Shown here: piece after piece, positions 30,241 to 37,207 of the stretch
How positions within the stretch are numbered: position 1 is the first letter of the stretch
How the letters are laid out: every line of letters starts with the position of its first letter
Assembly: GCF_019024285.1 (NCBI RefSeq)
Contig: NZ_WMKZ01000026.1
Location: 1-64,000, forward strand
DNA from: Alkalihalobacterium elongatum
GTDB taxonomy: Bacteria; Bacillota; Bacilli; Bacillales; Bacillaceae_F
Length of the DNA stretch: 64,000 bases
Direction: 5' to 3'
Notes under the pieces: generated by a model
Databases searched by the model: none
The model's input: only the letters and a program-made list of their open reading frames with translations
Told to the model about the DNA's origin: nothing
Position numbers and translations under genes: made by a program

Positions 30241-30259
30241 GTTTAAAGGGGAGGGTGTT

Positions 30260-31963
30260 ATGTCGGAAAAAGCATGGTATATAGGCAACACAACAATTCG
30301 GAATGCTAAAAGATTAAAAGATGGACTACGTGTCCTTGTTAACTCTTCATTACATGGTAACTTGAGCGGTAAGAATAATGAACAAGCATTTGCAAAATTA
30401 CTTCATGATAAAGGTGTTGTCTTTGTAAAAAGACTAGAGGAAACACCTGAAAAAGATGCCAGTGATGTAGGTAGAAAATGGCGTGCAGCTTTAATGCAAT
30501 TAGGGTTTATCAGACATCCAGAATCTGATAAACCTTTTACTGTTACCCCTAACGGTATAAGATTAATAAATGTAAATACTTTACCCGCGGAGCAGGAAGT
30601 TTTTCTAAGGGCATTATTAGCACATCAAATACCCTCTGTAATTGAAGACTTTCCTGAACCAGTATTTAGCCCCTTACGAATAGTTTTAGAAATACTAAAT
30701 AGGTTGGAAGCTCAAAATTCAGAAGCTAAAATAACCAAGGACGAAATGGCTTTTATTGTTCAGGTAACTAGAAAAATTGATGATGTTAATAATGCTGTTG
30801 AAAAAATAAAACAATTTCGCACCAAATTAACACAATTCGATCGGGTAAGGGAGAAAAGACAATATATTAATGAATGTAGGGAAGAAGTTGCTAGCTATTT
30901 AACTAGTCAAAGTTCACAAACTTTGAAGGACTATGCTGATTCTAATTTCAGATATTTAAAATTAACTGGACTGTTTGTGGAAAACGGAAGTTCACTAAAG
31001 ATTGCTTTACACAAACAGACTATTTATAAACAAATTATAACCGAGCCTTATATGCAAATACCATCTGAAGAGTATTTACACATCCTATGGAATGGCGCAA
31101 TGCTCCCAACAGATAACGCAAGTAAAGCAGTGGAAGCTATAAATTCTACAGTTGCACTTTTGGAATCTAACGGGGAAGCTATATCATTACCTAATCTAAC
31201 CTTTTTAAATGAACAAGACCTATCTCACCTTAGGTTGAATTTAGAAGAAGACTGGTTAAGAGTACTTGAAAAGAGGTATGCTAGTAATCAAATAAACGAG
31301 TGGGAAGATATTCTTGAATATCTAAAGGCGTTAACAAGACCAATTAGAAAAGGAAGCAAAATTCCTCAAGGGGAAGGTCCAGCTTATTTTGAATGGGCAT
31401 TGTGGCGTGCCTTCTTGGCAATTAACCATTTAGAAAATTTACCTTGGGAAGCTAGACGTTTTAGAGTTGACGAAGAATTCTACCCATTGGGTCATGCTGT
31501 TGGCGGTGGGTCAGATTTAATATTCGAGTTTGAAGACTTTGTTATCGTAGGTGAAGTAACCCTTTCGAGTTCTTCTAGGCAAGAGGCTATGGAAGGAGCC
31601 CCTGTAAGGAAGCATGTTGCAGATATGGTTAATCACTATGCAAAGAAAGGGAAACGAGTGTACGGTTTGTTTATGGCAAACACAATTGATACAAATACTG
31701 CAGAAACTTTTCGCTTAGGTGTTTGGTATCAATCCGATGACACTAGACTGGACTTAGAAATATTGCCAATTACCTTGGAGCAGTTTACTTTGATTTTTGA
31801 GAATGGATTTAGAGGTGGTAACAGTAGGTTAACAAATAGAATGATTGAGAACCTCATTAAGAATTGCCGACAAAATTGTTCCTCACTAGACGCCCCATCG
31901 TGGAAGTTGATGATTGAAAAAGAAGTTAACCAATTTGCTAATGATATAAAAATAACTTCTTAA
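30260..31963 (+). CDS. AlwI-family type IIS restriction endonuclease
   Basis: 567 residues, with GGGGAGGG before the ATG. The C-terminal region has EARRFRVDEEFYPLGHAVGG, then Asp419 in GGGSDLIFE and Glu432-Val-Thr434 in VGEVTLSSSS, consistent with a PD-(D/E)xK-type active site in the AlwI/MlyI/N.BstNBI family. Family members cut a fixed distance from 5-bp asymmetric sites such as GGATC or GAGTC, which needs methylation of both strands by different activities; the fused methyltransferase supplies that. The exact target cannot be read from sequence. A strong terminator closes the operon at 32025. Confidence 0.85.
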   Translation: MSEKAWYIGNTTIRNAKRLKDGLRVLVNSSLHGNLSGKNNEQAFAKLLHDKGVVFVKRLEETPEKDASDVGRKWRAALMQLGFIRHPESDKPFTVTPNGIRLINVNTLPAEQEVFLRALLAHQIPSVIEDFPEPVFSPLRIVLEILNRLEAQNSEAKITKDEMAFIVQVTRKIDDVNNAVEKIKQFRTKLTQFDRVREKRQYINECREEVASYLTSQSSQTLKDYADSNFRYLKLTGLFVENGSSLKIALHKQTIYKQIITEPYMQIPSEEYLHILWNGAMLPTDNASKAVEAINSTVALLESNGEAISLPNLTFLNEQDLSHLRLNLEEDWLRVLEKRYASNQINEWEDILEYLKALTRPIRKGSKIPQGEGPAYFEWALWRAFLAINHLENLPWEARRFRVDEEFYPLGHAVGGGSDLIFEFEDFVIVGEVTLSSSSRQEAMEGAPVRKHVADMVNHYAKKGKRVYGLFMANTIDTNTAETFRLGVWYQSDDTRLDLEILPITLEQFTLIFENGFRGGNSRLTNRMIENLIKNCRQNCSSLDAPSWKLMIEKEVNQFANDIKITS

Positions 31964-32024
31964 TTGTTGTTTAATCCATGAATCATTAAATGTATTAATC
32001 CGATACTTTAGCTTTGGAAAAGGT

Positions 32025-32062
32025 AGATGGTAAGTAACAATTGTTATTTACCATCTTTTTAA
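32025..32062 (+). terminator. Terminator after the restriction-modification operon
   Basis: AGATGGTAAGTAACAA (32025-32040) pairs with TTGTTATTTACCATCT, one mismatch in 16, and is followed by TTTTTAAT. Confidence 0.85.
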
Positions 32063-32216
32063 TATTTTTATTGGAAATGTTTCAGGTGTAAAATGCTACA
32101 AAAGTAATAAAAAAATTGTGAAAAAACTCAACAGTAGATATTATTAAACTATTGATGAAAATTATTTACATAATTTATTTATTTAAACAAATAGATCTAA
32201 CATAGGAGGGGAGATC

Positions 32217-33008
32217 ATGAAATTACCTAAAATCCTATTGGCTTTACTTCTAGTAAAACTTGTAGTTAATTCAACTATTGTATATGCTGAATCACCCAAT
32301 CAATCCGTTGAAGAAGAAACTAATAACCAATATCTAAGGCTAGAAGAAAAAATAAGTAATTTAGAGGATGAAGTAAAGCAGAAGGTGGATAAAGAGCCTT
32401 ATGAATCTTTATATAAGGCTTCTATTGAGAGGTTTCAAACAGAATTGGAATCTGTTAAAACTGATAGAGACTTTTTTTATTATTTATTAAATATTACATT
32501 AGTAGTTCTTGGACTCATAATTGCATTTGGGGTTTTTAATACGATTTATATTACAAATACAGCTAGAAGGTTAAAGAAAACCAACAAGGATGCAAAGGAC
32601 AAAATAAATAATATTGAGTCAATTGATACACAAGTTAGTAAAAAGAAAACAGAAATTGACAACTTGGGTGATGAAGTAAAACAACAAGTTGAAGTAGTAT
32701 CAGCAAAATCTAAAGAAATACAAGGGAAAGTTGATGAAATAGAGAATGTTTCCCTAGAAATAGGAAAACTTGAAGATCAAATGAAGGATAAGTTAGAAGA
32801 AATGTCAGCCAACTTAGATGCATTACAACAGGCTATAAAAGATTTTAAAGAAACTGGGGATACAGGGAAATTAACTGATGAATTAAAAGTAATTTCTGAT
32901 ACTGCTAAAAAATCAGTTGCCATTGACCCAATTATTGAAAAAGTTAAAAATGGTCACGAGTATGATCGTAAAGTTGGAGAAATAAACATTGAAGATGAAG
33001 AACTTTAA
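32217..33008 (+). CDS. Membrane-anchored coiled-coil protein, defence candidate
   Basis: 263 residues behind GGAGGGGAG. A signal-peptide-like N-terminus ends VYA at residue 24. An external coiled-coil stretch follows (about 35-82, LRLEEKISNLEDEVKQKV). One strong membrane segment is at 86-112 (LLNITLVVLGLIIAFGVF). A long heptad-rich region (about 115-220), probably cytoplasmic, follows, then an acidic tail. I recognise no family. It lies 23 bp before the DGQHR gene, on its own transcript after the restriction genes. Role as a membrane sensor or effector is inference. Confidence 0.75.
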   Translation: MKLPKILLALLLVKLVVNSTIVYAESPNQSVEEETNNQYLRLEEKISNLEDEVKQKVDKEPYESLYKASIERFQTELESVKTDRDFFYYLLNITLVVLGLIIAFGVFNTIYITNTARRLKKTNKDAKDKINNIESIDTQVSKKKTEIDNLGDEVKQQVEVVSAKSKEIQGKVDEIENVSLEIGKLEDQMKDKLEEMSANLDALQQAIKDFKETGDTGKLTDELKVISDTAKKSVAIDPIIEKVKNGHEYDRKVGEINIEDEEL

Positions 33009-33031
33009 AAAACGAAAAGAGGTGAATTTAA

Positions 33032-34204
33032 ATGCAGAATAAAAAAGCTGAAATAAGATTAAAATTAATTAAGGTCACTCAAAACTCAAATGAGTTCTAT
33101 ATTGGAAAGATGAAAGCAACAGACTTAATCAGAATATCAACTATTCATTGGAGAGACAGTGGAGAAAGTAAAGAAAATAAGTATCTTGATGAAGTAAGGC
33201 AAAAACTAAATGTTGTAGAGTCCGAGAACGGTATTCAAAGGATTATACAGAAAAAACGGCTTAAAGAAATTGCGGAATATTTAGCAAGTGAGAATGGACT
33301 ATTACCAAATAGTATTATTGTTTCTTTAAATAACAAGTGGATTAATGACGATATAGAAGATAACTTCCAAACAAATGGGTTTGAAGCAATTGAACTTGAT
33401 GAAGATCTAATTGAACTTAGAGTTTTAGACCCAGATTTAGTAGATGCATTTATCGTAGATGGACAGCATCGACTTGCTTCATTTGGTTATACAGACGACT
33501 TAGCTGTCATGAATAATTATGAATTAGTTGTAACCATCTTTTTAGATCTTGAAATTCCTATACAAGCAGAAATCTTTAGTATAATTAATGGGAAGCAAAG
33601 ACCAGTTAACAAGTCGCTATTGTATGATTTGAGTGCGTTTAAGGATGATGAGTATAATGAAATAAAAAGGTGTCATTCAATAGTTAAATGGTTAGATAAC
33701 AATACTATTTCTCCATTTTATAATGAAGTTAAAATGTTAGGTACAGGGGTAGGCTCTATTTCCCAGTCAGCCTTTATTGATGAATTAGTTAGGTATGTGA
33801 AAGAAAGAACTTCTAACAAACAGAGGTCATTTTTAAGAGATAAGGGAGAAAAAGAGATTATCCAGATTATACTCAGTTATTTTAAAGCTGTTGAGGAAGT
33901 TTTTAATAAGCAATGGAATGATAAAGAGTATGTTCTGAAAAAAACTACTGGTTTTGGGGCGCTTATGAAATTGATGTATTATATCTACATGCTTCTATAT
34001 GTTAAAGGTCAAGAATTTAAGAGAAGCAATATAAAAAATGTTTTTCAAGCAATTGACCCAGAAATCTTTTCTGTGAAGAAAATTGGTAAGGGCGGAAGTC
34101 AAGGCGTCCAAGTCCAGTTATATAAAGAAATGGTAAATGTAATAGTGGGAAATGATGAAGCGATAAAAAAATTAGAAAATCAATTTAAGAAGAAGTTCTT
34201 ATGA
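33032..34204 (+). CDS. DGQHR-domain (DndB-like) protein
   Basis: 390 residues behind AGAGGTG. The family signature VDGQHRLASF is present (DGQHR at 143-147), with the second conserved block IFSIINGKQRPVNKSL (about 181-196). DGQHR proteins include DndB, which controls phosphorothioate DNA modification, and DpdB of the 7-deazaguanine DNA system. No dnd or dpd genes are present, so this is an orphan member, paired here with a membrane coiled-coil protein. The full-length gene ends just before the right end of the island. A nucleotide-dependent or modification-linked role is inference. Confidence 0.85.
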   Translation: MQNKKAEIRLKLIKVTQNSNEFYIGKMKATDLIRISTIHWRDSGESKENKYLDEVRQKLNVVESENGIQRIIQKKRLKEIAEYLASENGLLPNSIIVSLNNKWINDDIEDNFQTNGFEAIELDEDLIELRVLDPDLVDAFIVDGQHRLASFGYTDDLAVMNNYELVVTIFLDLEIPIQAEIFSIINGKQRPVNKSLLYDLSAFKDDEYNEIKRCHSIVKWLDNNTISPFYNEVKMLGTGVGSISQSAFIDELVRYVKERTSNKQRSFLRDKGEKEIIQIILSYFKAVEEVFNKQWNDKEYVLKKTTGFGALMKLMYYIYMLLYVKGQEFKRSNIKNVFQAIDPEIFSVKKIGKGGSQGVQVQLYKEMVNVIVGNDEAIKKLENQFKKKFL

Positions 34205-34300
34205 TAAAGGAAATTGCAATTACTCTTAAGTTAATCACAAACTTGATTTTGGTTTCATTTTGACCCCGAACAAGATACTTGAATTTATATAAGAGAAATC

Positions 34301-34327
34301 AAAAGCCCGATGTTGTCGGACTTTTGA
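34301..34327 (+). terminator. Terminator near the island right end
   Basis: AAAAGCCCGA pairs with TCGGACTTTT (one mismatch). It closes the coiled-coil/DGQHR operon. Confidence 0.65.
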
Positions 34328-34427
34328 TAAATTAGATTTGTTTCTAGTTACTTCATAAACTTTAGTGGATAAAACTTTAGCATTATAGCCCCCTTGGCTA
34401 TACGTTTGTTTATTATTGTAAGTATTC

Positions 34428-34459
34428 GTGCCGAACTCGTGCCGATTTCATGCCGAAAT
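34428..34459 (+). promoter_or_regulatory. Probable integrase arm-type sites, right end
   Basis: GTGCCGAACT (34428), GTGCCGATTT (34439) and ATGCCGAAAT (34450) lie 11 bp apart, 100 bp inside attR. They match the left-end sites at 21056-21076 in sequence and spacing. Confidence 0.6.
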
Positions 34460-34558
34460 GAATTTACTTTGCATTATATTCCATTTTTAGAAAACAGGTT
34501 AAACCCTTGATATAGAGCCATTTCTTTATAAGCCATTTCAAACTATTTTAGGCACGAT

Positions 34559-34597
34559 TAATCAAGTTCGAGATGGAAGGGTCAATTGGGTAATAAA
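34559..34597 (+). repeat. Right attachment site (attR)
   Basis: A perfect 39-bp copy of 20959-20997. It re-creates the sufB C-terminal codons and stop without the rest of the gene. Confidence 0.93.
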
Positions 34598-34658
34598 TAA
34601 AAAAAACCTTTGTATATCAAGGGTTTGAATGATTTTCATAGTGAGACAAATTTGTATC

Positions 34659-34704
34659 GTGCTAAATTTGTGCCAACTTGGTGGCGTGCCAAGTTTGTGC
34701 CAAG
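34659..34704 (+). promoter_or_regulatory. Arm-type sites of the remnant island
   Basis: GTGCTAAATT, GTGCCAACTT, GTGCCAAGTT and GTGCCAAG occur at 34659, 34670, 34686 and 34697; two of the gaps are again 11 bp. They differ from the intact island's GTGCCGA core, suggesting a different integrase preference. Confidence 0.5.
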
Positions 34705-34709
34705 TAAAA

Positions 34710-34965
34710 TTACCTTTTAGTGTAGGAGGCGAACTTTTGAAGTTCGTCTTCTTCTATTTTTTCAGTAATATCAAGATAAGTATCCGCTGTTGTTTTGATG
34801 GTTTTATGCCCTAAGCGATTTGATACATATTTAAGGCTTGCGCCTGATTCAAGTAGCAGAACTGAATTATTATTTCTAAAGCTGTGGGTGCCTTAATAAT
34901 CAACACTGGCTTTTTTGCAGTAATCTTGCATGGTTTCACGGATAGTATAAGGTGTTAAAGCGAAA
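34710..34965 (-). pseudogene. Integrase pseudogene (C-terminal part)
   Basis: The minus strand encodes the last ~80 residues of an integrase closely similar to that at 21081, including RLGHKTIKTTADTYLDI and the same ending (DELQKFASYTKR). An in-frame TAA falls just before the His-x-x-Arg box, and that box is altered from HGFRHTHA to HSFRNNNS. The N-terminal ~300 codons are missing. It cannot be functional. Confidence 0.85.
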
Positions 34966-34982
34966 GAAGATTTTTAATAATA

Positions 34983-35026
34983 AAAAAACACTGACAGAAC
35001 TCCTTCGTTTGTCAATGTTTTTTATA
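34983..35026. terminator. Bidirectional terminator
   Basis: AAAAAACACTGACA pairs with TGTCAATGTTTTTT (one mismatch). It lies downstream of the leftward cargo gene at 35073. Confidence 0.7.
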
Positions 35027-35072
35027 ACTGCTCGACTTTTTTTAAAAAAATCTTTTTCTTTGGTTTCCATGA

Positions 35073-35486
35073 TCAAGTACCTTCTAAAACATTAAATACT
35101 AAATTTCCACAAACAAAAGAATCAAAACCACCTATCATAAAATAATAGGTTACTCCAGCTGTGGCAGTAAAAATGACTCTAGAGGTTAAATCTGGGGAAG
35201 CATCATCATTACAGACTATGAATTGCAAATTATCACAGGTTCCTGTAAAAACAGATAGAACGGTATCATAATCACTCCCTGCTGTATTAGCGTTAATCTG
35301 CATATCCACCGCAGGTGTATAAGAATACCATACAGAAAAATAGTCACCTCTGTTATCTTCAAAACAAGGACTGTTATAATCGAGTGTAGCATTACAGGTA
35401 TTGATTGTATTTGAAAATGGAAGAGTAGTAATCGCAGTAGCTGAAGTACATAGATCATTTGGAGGCGGAATTGGACCTAATCCCAT
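35073..35486 (-). CDS. Cys-rich beta-domain protein, cargo of the remnant island
   Basis: 137 residues from the ATG at 35486, with AAAGAGGTG upstream. It opens PPPNDLCTSATAITTLPFS and has six or so Cys, aromatic beta-strand text (YFSVWYSYTPAVDM) and DYDTVLSVFTGTC. This resembles the pre-peptidase C-terminal-like beta-sandwich found in secreted proteins of other phyla, yet there is no signal peptide. Function is unknown; a spore- or surface-exposed role without export signal is possible. Its place in a mobile remnant suggests horizontal transfer. Confidence 0.65.
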   Translation of the reverse strand: MGLGPIPPPNDLCTSATAITTLPFSNTINTCNATLDYNSPCFEDNRGDYFSVWYSYTPAVDMQINANTAGSDYDTVLSVFTGTCDNLQFIVCNDDASPDLTSRVIFTATAGVTYYFMIGGFDSFVCGNLVFNVLEGT

Positions 35487-35495
35487 ATAAATCAC

Positions 35496-35760
35496 CTCTT
35501 TCTTTAAAGAATTATATTAATATATGACTCAATAAATTTAATTGTATGGGTATAAATTTATCCAAGAGGGCATTCACTTTAAAAATCCATACATGTCCTT
35601 GATCAACAACCCTTGACACAATTCCGCAATCTGCCTTAATTAACAACTTTCATCGATCTTCGTCACCCAGTGCAGAATCATTATGGACGAATTCTAATCT
35701 TAAAAAGGTTAAACCTTTGATGTAGAGCCATTTATTTATAAACAACCTCAAACTATTTTA
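35496..35760. other. Gene-free stretch of the remnant island
   Basis: AT-rich, with no frame supported. The last 70 bp (from ~35690) match the sequence just inside attR of the intact island, including a CCTTTGATGTAGAGCCATTT-like segment. Confidence 0.5.
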
Positions 35761-35803
35761 GGCAAAATTATTCAAATTCGAAATTGAAGGTTCGATCGGT
35801 TAA
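35761..35803 (+). repeat. Third, diverged attachment-site copy (sufB tail)
   Basis: Aligns base for base with 34551-34593 and encodes FKFEIEGSIG plus stop. Most differences from attL/attR fall at third codon positions, so it diverged while still part of a working sufB gene. Confidence 0.75.
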
Positions 35804-35840
35804 GACGAATATCGTAAATTAAAAAATGTTTAAATAATAA

Positions 35841-35887
35841 AAAAAGACTCAAAGATTGTTATTTAGCAATGCTTTGAGTCTTTTTTT
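35841..35887 (+). terminator. Probable original suf operon terminator
   Basis: AAAAAGACTCAAAG pairs with CTTTGAGTCTTTTT and is followed by TTG. It lies about 40 bp after the third sufB tail, where the terminator of an uninterrupted suf operon would be. Confidence 0.7.
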
Positions 35888-36047
35888 GTTTTCATGAAAT
35901 AACAAATGTTACCAAATCGAGGGAAGTATTACAAAAAGAGACCAAATTAGAAAAACAATCCAGTTTACATGTAGGGGTATGGGTATTATAATTCGAGTAA
36001 ATAGATAAAACCAACTTGAACTACTAAAAAGGGGGAGGAAAAGAAAT

Positions 36048-37031
36048 ATGTTCAGTTCTAAAAAGAAAAGACCATTTCTTTCATTTATCACGGTGCTGGC
36101 TCTTTTGCTGTTGACATTTGGAGGATCTGTAAGCGCTTACCCTGGGTCAGGCCAAGGTAAAGGGGAACCTCATGACATTGATCTTATTGATGCAGTTGCT
36201 GATTACATGGATATCGTTAGTGATGGGGCATTAGTGAATCCACTGTTTGATAATCCAGAAACATTTATGGGGGAAACAGCAACCTTTGGGCAATCCTGTC
36301 TTACTTGCCATGGGGGATCAGATGGGGCACAGTCACCAAACCAAAAATATCATGAACAAATAACGTACGAATTAATTCGTGTATCAGATGGTGAAAATAT
36401 GGTTCAACCTGATGGTACGCTACTGTTTGAACTAGATCCAAATGGAGGCGTTACAAAATATAAGCTGATAGTAGGGCTTTCAGAGGATGTATACGACGGT
36501 GGTCATGAAGATGACCGTGCACTTGCAGGCTGGCATTTTAGCTTGCCAACAGGGGTACAAATGGACCTACCTTATTGTATGCACATTTTAGGTCCAGGAC
36601 TAAGTAAAATTTATAACGGTAATTCAAATAAAGTATTTAGTGATATTAATGTTGCAGCACACCCAAGCTTTGAAGGTGGTAAAGGAATTTTACAAATTAT
36701 TTCTGGGACACAAAATGCTAATCCACATGATATGAAAACGTACGGAACTCTCCTAGTTGACTATCAAATGGTAGAAGGCACTCCTGTAGAAATTGAAGGT
36801 TCTTTTGCAGAGCTACCAAAAGCAACAGTCGCAAGTGATATGGTTGCTATTCTAGATAACGTAGGAGATAGTAATGAGGCGGTTGCGACTATGGGAGTAG
36901 GTGTTCAAACAGGTGAAACGTCACCAGTTGATAAGATCTGGGAACCAGGAATGATCTTCTATTCTATCATTCTTGTCATCATTGTCGGTCTACTTTTATT
37001 CGGTATAACACGAAAAAATGAATTAAGATAA
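36048..37031 (+). CDS. Membrane-anchored monoheme c-type cytochrome-like protein
   Basis: 327 residues behind GGGGGAGG. A signal peptide ends near SVSA at residue 27. A single covalent heme site, CLTCH, is at 84-88 (FGQSCLTCHGG). A long extracytoplasmic domain (about 100-300) is rich in Asp, Gly and His (YDGGHEDDR, GWHFSLPTG), and one C-terminal membrane helix (~302-320) ends with a short basic tail. It is therefore anchored outside facing. I do not recognise the large domain; an electron-transfer or redox-enzyme role is inferred from the heme motif. A terminator follows, so it is monocistronic. Confidence 0.7.
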   Translation: MFSSKKKRPFLSFITVLALLLLTFGGSVSAYPGSGQGKGEPHDIDLIDAVADYMDIVSDGALVNPLFDNPETFMGETATFGQSCLTCHGGSDGAQSPNQKYHEQITYELIRVSDGENMVQPDGTLLFELDPNGGVTKYKLIVGLSEDVYDGGHEDDRALAGWHFSLPTGVQMDLPYCMHILGPGLSKIYNGNSNKVFSDINVAAHPSFEGGKGILQIISGTQNANPHDMKTYGTLLVDYQMVEGTPVEIEGSFAELPKATVASDMVAILDNVGDSNEAVATMGVGVQTGETSPVDKIWEPGMIFYSIILVIIVGLLLFGITRKNELR

Positions 37032-37036
37032 GCATG

Positions 37037-37086
37037 AAAAAAGAGAGGGTTGCCTGTAAGCTACGTGCAGCACCTCTCTTTTTGTG
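37037..37086 (+). terminator. Terminator after the cytochrome-like gene
   Basis: AAAAGAGAGG pairs with CCTCTCTTTTT across a loop with an inner GTTGC/GCAGC stem. Confidence 0.8.
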
Positions 37087-37207
37087 TTTATTTATAATAG
37101 TTAATGAAATATCCATTCAAGAAGGTAGTTGTTTTATTGTGGACAATGCTTAAAGCATAGTATGATTAAACCATATAAAATCTTTAGAATGATATTGAGG
37201 GAATGCC

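Larger units (their letters stand above)
20959..34597. mobile_element. PICI-like integrated island at sufB, 13.6 kb
   Basis: Bounded by 39-bp direct repeats. Gene order from the left is: leftward tyrosine integrase and XRE repressor, divergent excisionase-like gene, DUF927 replication ATPase, a repeat-rich gap, several small genes, then defence cargo. No conjugation genes and no capsid, tail or terminase genes are recognised. This order and size fit phage-inducible chromosomal islands or similar satellites of Gram-positive bacteria. The class is inferred; induction by a helper phage is not shown. The island appears more AT-rich than the suf genes. Confidence 0.85.
34598..35803. mobile_element. 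Remnant of a second, tandem sufB-site island
   Basis: To the right of attR lie integrase arm-like repeats (34659-34704), an integrase pseudogene, one cargo gene, and a 70-bp end sequence (about 35700-35770) related to the last 70 bp of the intact island (34490-34560). It finishes with a diverged sufB tail at 35761-35803. This is what remains of an older element after loss of its middle. Confidence 0.75.

Noticed and set aside
33032-34204. Complete phosphorothioate (dnd) system
   Set aside because: Only the DGQHR protein is present; no cysteine desulfurase, DndC, DndD or DndE genes lie in the island. sufS belongs to the suf operon.
34629-34814. 61-codon plus-strand frame right of attR
   Set aside because: It lies opposite the integrase pseudogene and arm-type repeats and has no coding support.
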